Origin: Lentisphaeria bacterium
GTDB lineage: Bacteria > Verrucomicrobiota > Lentisphaeria > Oligosphaerales > Oligosphaeraceae
NCBI GenBank assembly: GCA_024405215.1
Contig: JAKSPB010000008.1
Coordinates: 1-64,000 of the forward strand
Reading direction: 5' to 3'
Length of the DNA: 64,000 nucleotides
This document shows, piece by piece, positions 33,865-42,446 of this stretch (position 1 is its first letter; each line of letters opens with the position of its first letter). The position numbers and the translations under genes were made by a program. Under the pieces are notes generated by a model that had not been told where the DNA came from, did no database searches, and saw nothing but the letters and a program-made list of their open reading frames with translations.

Positions 33865-34134
33865 TTAGGCAAGTTCCGAGAGCTTGCTCTGGCGTTCCTT
33901 GGAGATGGCGAAGATGGCGGCGTAGAGCTTCCGGACCTCGTCTTCCAGGCCGGGGCAGGCGGCTGCCACTTTGTCCAGCACCAGCTGTTCGCGCACGGGA
34001 TCCGTGAGGGGGATTCCTGCCGCGCGCTTCGCCTGGGCGACTTCGCCCATCACTGCCATGCGGCGTCGGAAAAGCTCCAGCAGCGCGGTGTCGATTTCAT
34101 CGATTTCCTTGCGTACTTCCTGTAGGGTTCTCAT
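33865..34134 (-). CDS. Chorismate mutase, AroQ type
   Basis: 89 residues, the normal size for a stand-alone AroQ-class all-helical mutase. VRKEIDEIDTALLELFRRRM at the N-terminus carries the conserved Arg and Asp; AKRAAGIPLTDPVREQLVLDK and the final helix (YAAIFAISKERQ) complete the active site. It converts chorismate to prephenate for Phe/Tyr synthesis. It is 12 bases downstream of the oxidoreductase stop codon's position but on the same strand, so it follows that gene in transcription. Confidence 0.88.
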   Translation of the reverse strand: MRTLQEVRKEIDEIDTALLELFRRRMAVMGEVAQAKRAAGIPLTDPVREQLVLDKVAAACPGLEDEVRKLYAAIFAISKERQSKLSELA

Positions 34135-34146
34135 AGGTAAAAAAAA

Positions 34147-35241
34147 TCACGGTTTGACTTTTGCCATCAGTTTCTGGAGTTCCACGCCATCGGCGAGATC
34201 CGGGTGGACGGTCTGGTTGCGGTAGACGCCGTCCAGGAAGCTGTAGAGGCAGTGGACGTGCCCGCGGAGCCACCCGAGGACGGATTTCGGGGTGGGGAAT
34301 CCTGCGGGCTTTTCGTATCGCTGTCCGCAGTCGATGGCGGTCCAGCCGCGGAGGCCGCCGATGGGGGCGGCGGTGGCGGTCTGGTCGTAGAAGAAAAGCT
34401 GCTGGAGGTTCATGGGCTCCAGGCGGATGGCGCCTTTGGTCCCCCGGATTTCCAGGGTGAGCGCGTCTTCGGTGCCCGTGGCGATCTTGGAGGCGACGAT
34501 GGTTCCGATGGCGCCGTTGGCTAGGGTGGCCAGGCAGTACATTCCGTCTTCGCCTGTGACCGTCGCCATCTGGGATGAGCCTTTTTCCGCAGGGCGTTGC
34601 GGGAAGGCGATGCGTGTCTTTCCCTGGATGTCCACGATTGGGCCTGCCAGGAACTGCACCAGGTCCAGGATATGGCTGCCCAGGTCGGCGACCACGCCGT
34701 CCGCCAGTTTGAAGGTGAATGGCGCCTGTGGATCCACGCTTCCGGAATGGAGGAAGCTGGCATGGAACTCCAGGATGTCGCCGATGCGCCCGTCCTCCAG
34801 GAGTTGCTTTGCCCGGAGGACATTGGGGAAGAAGCGGTAGATGAGCGTCATCTGGGAGATCCCGCGGTAGCCTTTCAGGGCGTCCTGGATCTCCAGCGCC
34901 TCGTCCAGGGTGCGTGTGATGGGCTTTTCGCAGAAGATGTGCTTGCCGTGGGCGATGGCGGAGAGGACGGCTTCCTTGTGGGCGCCGTTGGGGGAGCAGA
35001 TGTCCACGATGTCGATGGAGGGATCTTCCGTGATTTCCCGGAAGTCCGTGACGGGACGGACATTGCCGCCCAGCTGTTCCGACGCGTGCGCTGCGCTTTC
35101 CGCGTGCGCGGTGCAGACGGTGACGATACGGCTGCGGAAGGGCAGGGGATCATAGAAGAGCGGCATTTCCCGGTGGCCGTAGGCGTGGACCTTGCCGATG
35201 AAACCGAAACCGATGAGACCGACCTTGAGTTCTTTCATCAT
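34147..35241 (-). CDS. Gfo/Idh/MocA family oxidoreductase
   Basis: 364 residues from the double ATG at 35241/35238; the longer frame upstream has no support. NAD(P)-binding GLIGFGFIGKVHAYGH is at the N-terminus, and the EKP motif is in HIFCEKPITRTLDEAL. The C-terminal part has the usual beta-sheet domain (HSGSVDPQAPFTFKLADGVV, ADLGSHILDLVQFL). These enzymes oxidise or reduce sugar hydroxyls or amino-sugar derivatives. It lies after the heparinase-like lyase on the same strand, which suggests a role in processing the released sugar. Confidence 0.88.
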   Translation of the reverse strand: MMKELKVGLIGFGFIGKVHAYGHREMPLFYDPLPFRSRIVTVCTAHAESAAHASEQLGGNVRPVTDFREITEDPSIDIVDICSPNGAHKEAVLSAIAHGKHIFCEKPITRTLDEALEIQDALKGYRGISQMTLIYRFFPNVLRAKQLLEDGRIGDILEFHASFLHSGSVDPQAPFTFKLADGVVADLGSHILDLVQFLAGPIVDIQGKTRIAFPQRPAEKGSSQMATVTGEDGMYCLATLANGAIGTIVASKIATGTEDALTLEIRGTKGAIRLEPMNLQQLFFYDQTATAAPIGGLRGWTAIDCGQRYEKPAGFPTPKSVLGWLRGHVHCLYSFLDGVYRNQTVHPDLADGVELQKLMAKVKP

Positions 35242-35269
35242 GGTAAAAATGTTGTTCAGAAGGGATGCT

Positions 35270-35317
35270 ATGAACCACGAATGACCACGCATGAACACCA
35301 ATGGCGTTCATGCGCGT
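35270..35317. repeat. AACCACGAATGA-type repeat with hairpin
   Basis: AACCACGAATGACCACGCATG is followed by a fold-back (CACGCATGAAC with GTTCATGCGCGTG). The first part is shared with the inverted repeat at 40687-40776. It lies between two minus-strand genes (stop 35361, start 35241). Confidence 0.5.
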
Positions 35318-35360
35318 GTTTTGGGGGAGGTTCCGCAATCTTGTTCCGAGGAACAAAATG

Positions 35361-37235
35361 TCATTGCGTGATACTGAATTGCACGGAGATGGTGGCTTCC
35401 GTCACGGGGCGCATCATGCGGATGGCATGGCGCGGCACGTCGGGCTTGTTGGGATTGACGATCTCCTCTTCGACCATCTCCCATTCGCCGCCTTCCACGC
35501 TGACCTGCGCATTCAGCTTCTGGCCCTTGGGATGGCGAAGCTGGTAGCCGCCGATATGGTTGGCGGGAATCCACTGGCAGTAGGAGACCACGGGGGACTC
35601 GAAGAAGGCGGGGGCGTTGAAGCGCACGTGGTCCGTAATGGTGAGGGTCTGGTTCACACGGTCAAAGCGGAAGGTGCGGGTCAGTTCCTCCAGATAGGCC
35701 TCGGGAGGATAGCCTGAAGTCAGGTCGATGGTGATTTCGTCCAGGTCGTCCGTGGATTTGATGTTCGTGAATTTCGCCCGGAAGGCCGCGCCGGTTCCCT
35801 GGAGGATGTCGGCGGGGCGGGGCACGGGGTGCCCGTAGGAGTTCAGGATGCGGGACTGGTAGCGCTGTGGGCTGAAGGTGCGTGCGGTATAGACCTCGTT
35901 GCCGGGGTCGCCGGCCATTTCCGCGCCGTCCAGGGAGATGGTGTAGCTTCCCAGGTCGTTGTGGTTGTGCAGTTCGTCGTTGTTTCCGCCCTTGAAGCCG
36001 ATGGCCAGCTGATGAGGAGCATCACTGCGGCTGCGGCAGATGTAGACGCCGCCATCGGGGAAGTACGTGCGCAGGGGCAGCGGGGAGTCCTTCTGGAGAC
36101 CTGCCGTCGCATCAAGGGGGAAGATGTGCCGCAGGGCCAGAGACTGGAGATTCTGGGAGAAGGGCGAGACGTTGACCAGCTCCAGGGGAATCAGGTCGGG
36201 GCAGAGCATCCTCGCCAGGCCCAGTTCGTTGGGGTCGGCAAAGCCGGTGCCGTCGGTGAATGCGGGGGCGATGCGGCGTTCCAGGCAGTAGTTCACGGCG
36301 TAGTTGATGATGCGGCGCTGTTTTTCGCCTTGAACATGAAGGATATCCACCTTGCCGCCGGTGGCGGCGCGGAGGAAGAGCACGGCGGGCATGTAGTTCC
36401 CGTAGCCGAAGCCCCAGTAGGCGATGCCTTCGCGGCAGTAGCCGTCGTCGGCGAAGCTGTCCACGTAGATGGAGGCGGCGCGTTCGAAGGTCTCCGCGAA
36501 CTCCGCCCGCAGGAGCGGGTCGTCCAGTAGCATGAGCGCCGCCTGGAGGACTTCGCCGTGGCAGACGGCGTTCCAGTTGCTGGGGTGCCAGAACCACCAG
36601 TGGCAGCGGTGCATTTTTCCCCGGACGCTGGCCAGATAGGGAGCGAAGACACGCGTCTGGAGTTCCGTACGGGTGCGCTGCTGGAGAGTGTCGGGGATGC
36701 GTCCCTGGAAGGCGTCCAGTACTTCCGCCAGCATCAGCGCGTCATGGGCGGCGAAGAGCTCGACGAATGGACGGCCCTCGTAGCCGTCCCGGAAGCCGTC
36801 GTGGCTTGGGCAGACCCAGGTTCGCCAGGCGCAATACGTCTCCAGCAACTCGGTGATTTTGGGAAGATAACGGCCTTGGTTTTCCAGCAGTTCCGCCAGG
36901 GTGCAGTCGGAGAGCATCCAGAGCCGTCCCCACATGTTCTTCACATAGACGCTCTCTTTGGTAATGTCCTGGTAGTCGTTGTAGAGGGAATCCGGGCAGG
37001 GGGGGATTTCCGCGTCGAGGTGTTTTTCAGCCTCCTTGAGGAATTTCCGGGCGTCCTCGCGCCGGGACATGGTGTCCCAGAAGGCACGGTCGTTCCAGCG
37101 TGGCAGAAATCCGCCTGCCTTGGGCGCGAGAGTGGCGGCAATCTCCTGGATGCGGGCGGAGCTCTGGGCGGGGGCGGCGCAGAAGGTCAGGCTGACGCAG
37201 AACAAGAGGAGAAACAGTAGGATTCTAGCGGTCAT
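35361..37235 (-). CDS. Secreted heparinase II/III-like polysaccharide lyase
   Basis: 624 residues. The signal peptide is MTARILLFLLLFCVSLTFCAA. Residues about 40-370 are an alpha/alpha toroid (WFWHPSNWNAVCHGEVLQAA and YCREGIAYWGFGYGNYMPA). The C-terminal beta-sandwich has the family signature GGNNDELHNHNDLGSYTISL with the catalytic-region His residues, then GDPGNEVYT. Members cleave uronic-acid polysaccharides (heparin, alginate, ulvan-like) by beta-elimination in the periplasm. The neighbouring Gfo/Idh/MocA gene would fit onward metabolism of the product. Confidence 0.85.
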   Translation of the reverse strand: MTARILLFLLLFCVSLTFCAAPAQSSARIQEIAATLAPKAGGFLPRWNDRAFWDTMSRREDARKFLKEAEKHLDAEIPPCPDSLYNDYQDITKESVYVKNMWGRLWMLSDCTLAELLENQGRYLPKITELLETYCAWRTWVCPSHDGFRDGYEGRPFVELFAAHDALMLAEVLDAFQGRIPDTLQQRTRTELQTRVFAPYLASVRGKMHRCHWWFWHPSNWNAVCHGEVLQAALMLLDDPLLRAEFAETFERAASIYVDSFADDGYCREGIAYWGFGYGNYMPAVLFLRAATGGKVDILHVQGEKQRRIINYAVNYCLERRIAPAFTDGTGFADPNELGLARMLCPDLIPLELVNVSPFSQNLQSLALRHIFPLDATAGLQKDSPLPLRTYFPDGGVYICRSRSDAPHQLAIGFKGGNNDELHNHNDLGSYTISLDGAEMAGDPGNEVYTARTFSPQRYQSRILNSYGHPVPRPADILQGTGAAFRAKFTNIKSTDDLDEITIDLTSGYPPEAYLEELTRTFRFDRVNQTLTITDHVRFNAPAFFESPVVSYCQWIPANHIGGYQLRHPKGQKLNAQVSVEGGEWEMVEEEIVNPNKPDVPRHAIRMMRPVTEATISVQFSITQ

Positions 37236-37418
37236 GGTTTGTCCAAAAATGTTGTTTTGGTTATTTTTTTATACGTTTTTTGCAAGAAAACACCGAGGGA
37301 ACTCTTCAGACGGAGAAAAGTCAAAACAAAAAGAAAAACGTTTGTTATTTTAATGCTCATTCAAGGATTTTCCTGATAAAGGACCGAAGTTTTCCCTTCC
37401 CTAAAACCGAGGACGGCT
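37236..37418. promoter_or_regulatory. Divergent AT-rich promoter region
   Basis: A 183-base interval between the minus-strand lyase and the plus-strand FGE-like gene, markedly AT-rich with poly-T and poly-A runs (37260-37345). It must hold both promoters, but no -35/-10 pair stands out. GAGG precedes the plus-strand ATG at 37419. Confidence 0.45.
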
Positions 37419-38210
37419 ATGAAAAAGATCTGCATTCTGTTTGCTTTGTGCGCCATGATGGTCTCTGCCAAGGATATGGCGCTGATTCCCGCCGGGACTT
37501 TCATCATGGGCGACGCCAAGAGCAAGAATGCCGACGAAGCGCCACACGAGGTCACGCTTTCCGCCTTCTACATGGACAAGTGCGAAGTGACGCAGGCGGA
37601 GTTCGCCGCCGTCATGGGGCAGAATCCCTCCCGCTTCCAGAATGACAACGCCCCCGTGGAGCGCATCCGCTGGACGGACGCAGCGCTCTACTGCAACAAG
37701 CGCTCCCTGGCGGAAGGCCTGAAACCCTGCTATACGCCCAGGACTTGGGAGTGCGACTTCGAGGCGGACGGATATCGGCTGCCTACGGAAGCCGAGTGGG
37801 AATACGCCTGCCGCGCCGGTTCCAAGGGTAAGTTCTATTTCGACGGCACGGAGAAGCAGCTTTCCGATTACGCCTGGCTGCGGAACAACTCCGACGACCG
37901 CACGAATCCGGTGGGCAAGAAGAAGGCCAACGCCTTCGGCCTTTTCGACATGTACGGCAACGTGTGCGAGTGGTGCAATGACTTCTACGAGGCGAAGCCC
38001 GCCGGCGGCAAGGACCCCAAGGGGCCCGCGAAGGGCGCCAAGCGTGTGTTGCGCGGCGGTTCCTGGCAGGACCGTCCGAAGAACATCGCCAGCAGTTCCC
38101 GCAAGGCCGACGACCCCGCCACGGCTGACATCTGCCAGGGCTATGACACCTATGGCTTCCGCTGTGTGCGCAAAGCGGTGAAGAAGGACGACGCGAAGAA
38201 GTCCGAGTAG
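37419..38210 (+). CDS. Secreted formylglycine-generating-enzyme (SUMF1)-fold protein
   Basis: 263 residues. The signal peptide is MKKICILFALCAMMVSA. The FGE-sulfatase fold follows: MALIPAGTFIMGD, DKCEVTQAEFAAVMGQNPSR, YRLPTEAEWEYACRAGS, FGLFDMYGNVCEWCNDFYE, RVLRGGSWQD and GFRCVRKA. The Cys pair of true sulfatase-activating FGE (C-x4-C after RGGS) is not present at that place, so catalysis of formylglycine formation is doubtful; such proteins are often binding or structural. It is 5 bases ahead of the AlgI-like gene and probably leads its operon. Confidence 0.85.
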   Translation: MKKICILFALCAMMVSAKDMALIPAGTFIMGDAKSKNADEAPHEVTLSAFYMDKCEVTQAEFAAVMGQNPSRFQNDNAPVERIRWTDAALYCNKRSLAEGLKPCYTPRTWECDFEADGYRLPTEAEWEYACRAGSKGKFYFDGTEKQLSDYAWLRNNSDDRTNPVGKKKANAFGLFDMYGNVCEWCNDFYEAKPAGGKDPKGPAKGAKRVLRGGSWQDRPKNIASSSRKADDPATADICQGYDTYGFRCVRKAVKKDDAKKSE

Positions 38211-38215
38211 CGGTT

Positions 38216-39586
38216 ATGCTTTTTCAGACCTGGAATTTTCTCTTTTTCCTCCTGCCGTTGCTGGCGGTGTATTTCTGTGTGAGGAGGACCTTCCTGCGGT
38301 TGCCCGTGCTGCTGGTGGCGTCGTACCTCTTCTACGCCTTCTTTGATTGGCGCTTTCCCATCTTCCTGCTGGGCATTACCACGGCCGACTATTGGATCGG
38401 GCGCGGCTTGGAACGGAAGCGCCGCGGATGGCTTCTGGCGCTCAGCCTGACGCTGAACATCGGGCTTCTCTGCGCCTTCAAGTATCTGGGATTCCTGCTG
38501 GAGAACCTCCAGTGGGTGCTGGATGCCTGCCATGTCGAGGCGGAACTTCCTGAAGTGGAGTGGCTTCTGCCCGTCGGACTGTCCTTCTTCACCTTCAAGT
38601 CCATGAGCTACACCTGCGACCTCTATCTGGGGCGCGGACGATGCGAACGGAATTTCCTGGCGTATGCGGCATACGTGGCTTTCTTTCCCCAGCTGGTGGC
38701 GGGCCCCATCGAGCGGGCCTCCACGTTGCTGCCGCAGCTGCATCACCGGATGCCGCTGAATGGCGACGACCTGGCGCAGGGGGCGTCGGTCTTTCTCTCC
38801 GGCCTTTTCAAGAAGATCGTGATGGCGGATATGCTGGCGGTCTATGTGGACCGCGTCTTCGATGATCCGACTTCCTACGGCGGCGCGGCGCTGCTGATGG
38901 CATCGTACGCATTCTCCTGGCAGATCTATTTTGATTTCTCCGGGTACAGCGACATGGCGCGCGGCGTGGCAAGGCTTCTGGGATTCCGGACACCCCTGAA
39001 TTTCGACAACCCCTACGCGGCGGATTCGGTCCGGGATTTCTGGCGCAGATGGCACATCAGCCTTTCCAACTGGTTCCGTGACTACGTTTATATCCCCATG
39101 GGCGGCAGTCGCTGCATCAAGGTGCGGGTCTGGTGGAATCTTCTGGTGACAATGCTGGTCTCCGGACTTTGGCACGGCGCTGCCTGGACCTTCCTGGTCT
39201 GGGGCGGCCTCAATGGCCTGGGATGCGTGGTCTCTTCGCTCTTCGACCGTTCGAATTGGTACAAGAAGATTCCTGCGCTGGTGAAACAGCTTGTGGTCTT
39301 CCAGTTCATGACCTTGACGTGGATCTTCTTCCGGGCACACACCTTCGAGGACGCCTTCGATGTGTTGAAGGGCATCATTCACTGGGAGGAGGGCGAGGCG
39401 CTCTTCCCGTGGATTCCTGCCGCATTGGTCCTGGTTGTCTGGGGGTATGGTCTTTTGTGGAGCAGCCGTTTCCGGGGCTTCCTGGAGCGCCGCCCCTGCC
39501 GCATGGCCGCTGTCGCTCTGGCGGTCATCCTCATCCTTCTGCTGGGGGCAGGAGCGAATTCCCAGTTCATCTACCAGCAGTTCTGA
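38216..39586 (+). CDS. MBOAT-family polysaccharide O-acetyltransferase (AlgI/DltB-like)
   Basis: 456 residues with about ten membrane segments, starting LFQTWNFLFFLLPLLAVYF. AlgI family features are GLSFFTFKSMSYTCDLY, VAGPIERASTLLPQ, NFDNPYAADSVRDFWRRWHI with LSNWFRDYVYIPMGG, and the catalytic His in SGLWHGAAWTFLVWGG. It passes acetyl groups across the inner membrane to a polysaccharide. The AlgJ/AlgX-like protein next door is the expected periplasmic partner (2-base gap). Confidence 0.9.
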   Translation: MLFQTWNFLFFLLPLLAVYFCVRRTFLRLPVLLVASYLFYAFFDWRFPIFLLGITTADYWIGRGLERKRRGWLLALSLTLNIGLLCAFKYLGFLLENLQWVLDACHVEAELPEVEWLLPVGLSFFTFKSMSYTCDLYLGRGRCERNFLAYAAYVAFFPQLVAGPIERASTLLPQLHHRMPLNGDDLAQGASVFLSGLFKKIVMADMLAVYVDRVFDDPTSYGGAALLMASYAFSWQIYFDFSGYSDMARGVARLLGFRTPLNFDNPYAADSVRDFWRRWHISLSNWFRDYVYIPMGGSRCIKVRVWWNLLVTMLVSGLWHGAAWTFLVWGGLNGLGCVVSSLFDRSNWYKKIPALVKQLVVFQFMTLTWIFFRAHTFEDAFDVLKGIIHWEEGEALFPWIPAALVLVVWGYGLLWSSRFRGFLERRPCRMAAVALAVILILLLGAGANSQFIYQQF

Positions 39587-39587
39587 T

Positions 39588-40688
39588 ATGAAGACTCGAC
39601 TGAAAGACATTCCTGCCAACACGAATGGCCTCCATCTGGGAGTCCGGGAACTTCTTTTCGTGCTGATCGTGGCGGTGGCGCTGGTCTGGGGCGGGCTGCC
39701 ATTCTGGCATCGTCATGCCCTGAAAGTTACCCTGGACAAGGATTTCCGATTTTCCTATGCCCTGCGGGACGACTATCTGCTCTATCGCGCCACCGTGAAG
39801 CAGGCCTGCCAGGAGTTCGATACGCTCTTTCTGGGCGACTCGGTCATCTGGGGGATGTATGTGCGGAACGACAGCACGCTGACTGCGTGTCTGAACCGCG
39901 CTGCCGGCGAGGAGAAATACGGCAATCTGGCCATCGACGGACTGCATCCCGTGGCCATGGAGACGCTTCTGCGGAATTACGCCGGTGATCTGCGCGGCAA
40001 GAAGGTCTATCTTTACCTGAATCCCCTTTGGTTGAATACGCCGCTCTACGACTTGTCCGGCGAGGGCGAGACCAGCATCAACCATCCGCGGCTTCTGCCG
40101 CAGTTCGATTTCTCCCTGAAGTGCTACCACGGGACGCTGCAGGAGCGCTGCAACGCCCAGCGGGAGCGCCTGCTGGACTTCTATGCGCTTCTGCATCACT
40201 GGCGGGTGTGCTTCTTCGATAACCGGGACTTCAAGAGCTGGATCGCCAAGCATCCGGGCGAGAATCCGCTGTCGCTGCTCCGCATGGAGATTTCGCCGCT
40301 GGAAGAGGGGCATTCCTCCAACAGTACGGTGGATTGGTATGAGAGCGGAATCGCCGAGCAGGACTGGCCCTGGATGGCCTTGGAGGATTCCCGCCAGTGG
40401 CGCGCCTTCCTGCAGTGCCTGCGGATTCTGCAGAAACGCGGCAATGACGTGACGGTGCTGGTCGGGAGCATCAATCCCCACATGCAGACTGCGGAAAGCC
40501 TGGCGAAATGCCGCGCTTTGCGCGAGGAGATGCAAGGCCGTCTGACAAAAGATGGCGTGTCGGCGATTTTGCTGCCGGAACTGCCCAGCGAGGAATATGG
40601 CGACGCCAGCCATCCCCTGGCGGCTGGCTATCGCCGTCTGGCGGATTTTCTTGTTGTCAAGGTTGCTTGTTCAGATGGGGTGCTTTGA
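39588..40688 (+). CDS. AlgJ/AlgX-like SGNH acetyltransferase partner
   Basis: 366 residues from ATG 39588. One N-terminal membrane anchor (LLFVLIVAVALVWGGLPFW) is followed by a periplasmic SGNH-type domain: FDTLFLGDSVIWGMYV with the nucleophile Ser in block I, YLYLNPLWLN, and YGDASHPLAAGYRRLA carrying the Asp-x2-His dyad near the end. In alginate and peptidoglycan O-acetylation systems, such proteins take acetyl from the MBOAT protein and place it on the glycan. The polymer modified here is unknown. Confidence 0.78.
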   Translation: MKTRLKDIPANTNGLHLGVRELLFVLIVAVALVWGGLPFWHRHALKVTLDKDFRFSYALRDDYLLYRATVKQACQEFDTLFLGDSVIWGMYVRNDSTLTACLNRAAGEEKYGNLAIDGLHPVAMETLLRNYAGDLRGKKVYLYLNPLWLNTPLYDLSGEGETSINHPRLLPQFDFSLKCYHGTLQERCNAQRERLLDFYALLHHWRVCFFDNRDFKSWIAKHPGENPLSLLRMEISPLEEGHSSNSTVDWYESGIAEQDWPWMALEDSRQWRAFLQCLRILQKRGNDVTVLVGSINPHMQTAESLAKCRALREEMQGRLTKDGVSAILLPELPSEEYGDASHPLAAGYRRLADFLVVKVACSDGVL

Positions 40689-40776
40689 ACCACGAATGAA
40701 CACGAATGCACACGAAAAGGGACACTGTGCCTGCCTGCTTCAGTCATTCGTGTTCATTCGTGTTCATTCGTGGTTC
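40687..40776. repeat. 30-bp inverted repeat built from CACGAATGAA units
   Basis: The left arm 40687-40716 (GAACCACGAATGAACACGAA...) and right arm 40747-40776 are reverse complements with one mismatch in 30, separated by a 30-base loop. Each arm is about three tandem copies of a 10-base unit CACGAATGAA. A related partial copy is at 35270-35317. It follows the stop of the SGNH gene, so it may end or stabilise that transcript. Confidence 0.7.
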
Positions 40777-40820
40777 CATACTCTCCATTCCTGAATAGGT
40801 AATGTTAAGGAGGAGTTCAA

Positions 40821-42446
40821 ATGATGAAAAAACTGTTTCTGCTCTTTTTCATGGTGCTGGCTTGCGCCTCGTTCGCGGAGGCTATTTCCCTGAGCAATGA
40901 TTTTCTGAAAATTGACTTCGATGGCCAGGATGTGCGCATCTTCGCCAAGGAGGGCGCGGAGCCGCTGGTGACGCTGTCGCCTTTCTGGAAAGGCGAGATT
41001 ACGGGCGAGATTGTCCGGCGCGGCTGGCTTCACTACAAGGTGCTTTCCCTGCGCAACGAACAGTGCTCCCTGGCTTTCCAGCTGATGGACAATGCCCCCG
41101 TGGTGACCATGGCGCTGAATCGAGGCGCGGATCCCGTGTCTCTAACGTGGGACGCGGAGGCCGTGGTGCTGCCTGATGTTTTCGCGGAGAACACCGTCGT
41201 GACGGCGGATGAAACCGTGGGGCAGTTCACGCTCCCGGCCTTCGTTCCCGCGTACGTGGGGTTGATTCGCGGCGGAAACGCCATGGTTTCCGTGATTCCC
41301 ATCAAAGCCACGACGCCTGCGGTGCTTGGGGGCGATCTGAAGCAGCTGCTCCTCTCCCAGAAGAACTTGGAGGAATACCGCATCGTGGTCCAGGCGGCGG
41401 AGGGCTGCTGGCACAAGTGCTACCTGCCGCAGGAAGTGGGGGAGACCAAAAGCATCGACGACTGGACGAAGCCCTACGAGGCCGATTGGATGGCGTCGCT
41501 GCCCATGGAGCAGGATTTCCTCGCTTCCGGCGATGGCTCCTACACGAACTGGCAGATTGTCACCGTGACGAAGGACAAGGACGGGAAGGACGTGGTGCTG
41601 AACAAGCAGGAACGGATGGTCATGACCAACATCTCCTCCCGCCATACCTGGCACGGTGGTTTTGAGGGAAACTACCACTATCCGGTGGAGTTCCTGGACG
41701 GAAAGCTCCAGCTGCATCACACGCTTTTCCAGGTTCGCGACCGGGTGAAGATGTCCTCCGAACGTCCTGTCTATGTCTATAACCTGAAGGGCGCAAAAGG
41801 AATGTGGGACAATCTTCCCTCTTGGACGCGCTACCAGGCTTGCTTCTATACGCAGAGCATCGGCGCGACGCCCGCCACCTGCACCATCACCGAGCTGTTC
41901 GAGAAGATCTTCTACAAAAGCGAGGCGGCGGAACGGGTGGACGAAATCCGGGAGCTGGTGGGGTCCATGCAGCTCTTCGTGGAAGGCATCCGTTCCCGCA
42001 TTGAGAGCGCCCGTGGCTGGAAGAACGACCTGCTGGCCTTCGCCCAGAAGGAACTCCGCGCGGAACCCAGGTTGGAGGCCGAGGTCGCCAACCTGTCCGC
42101 CGCGCTGGCGGACGTAGATGCGCTCTATGATGCGGCGGCGGAAGTCATCCAGAATACCGAGGTGGTCCGGGAACTCTCCCGCCAGGTCGTGGAAACAGCG
42201 GCTTCGGACATGGATGACGACGAAAAGGAAGACCAGGCGAAACTGCTGGGACGGAAGATCCGCACCATTGGCGGCGGACAGGACAACCTTGCGGCCAAGA
42301 TGCGCCATATCGGAAAGAATACGCGCTTCCAGGCCGTGAAGAACCACATGGCCTCCACGGACGCCGCCGTGCAGGAGTTCTGGAAGGAGGTCTATCTCCG
42401 TACCGAACCCATGCTCCAGGGATACTTCGGACACGACGGAAAATAG
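40821..42446 (+). CDS. Secreted protein of unknown function with helical C-terminus
   Basis: 541 residues with a very strong AAGGAGGAG site 7 bases before the ATG. The signal peptide is MMKKLFLLFFMVLACASFAEA. Residues about 25-370 look beta-rich (LSNDFLKIDFDGQDVRIFAK, FEGNYHYPVEFLDGKLQLHH). Residues about 375-541 are Ala/Glu/Arg-rich and probably coiled coil (VDEIRELVGSMQLFVEG, LEAEVANLSAALADVDALYD). I recognise no family. Its place after the acetylation genes and the strong ribosome site suggest an abundant envelope protein. Confidence 0.75.
   Translation: MMKKLFLLFFMVLACASFAEAISLSNDFLKIDFDGQDVRIFAKEGAEPLVTLSPFWKGEITGEIVRRGWLHYKVLSLRNEQCSLAFQLMDNAPVVTMALNRGADPVSLTWDAEAVVLPDVFAENTVVTADETVGQFTLPAFVPAYVGLIRGGNAMVSVIPIKATTPAVLGGDLKQLLLSQKNLEEYRIVVQAAEGCWHKCYLPQEVGETKSIDDWTKPYEADWMASLPMEQDFLASGDGSYTNWQIVTVTKDKDGKDVVLNKQERMVMTNISSRHTWHGGFEGNYHYPVEFLDGKLQLHHTLFQVRDRVKMSSERPVYVYNLKGAKGMWDNLPSWTRYQACFYTQSIGATPATCTITELFEKIFYKSEAAERVDEIRELVGSMQLFVEGIRSRIESARGWKNDLLAFAQKELRAEPRLEAEVANLSAALADVDALYDAAAEVIQNTEVVRELSRQVVETAASDMDDDEKEDQAKLLGRKIRTIGGGQDNLAAKMRHIGKNTRFQAVKNHMASTDAAVQEFWKEVYLRTEPMLQGYFGHDGK

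Noticed and set aside
37419-38210. Annotation as a true sulfatase-activating formylglycine enzyme
   Set aside because: The Cys-bearing segment expected after RGGS is missing and no sulfatase gene is in the window.
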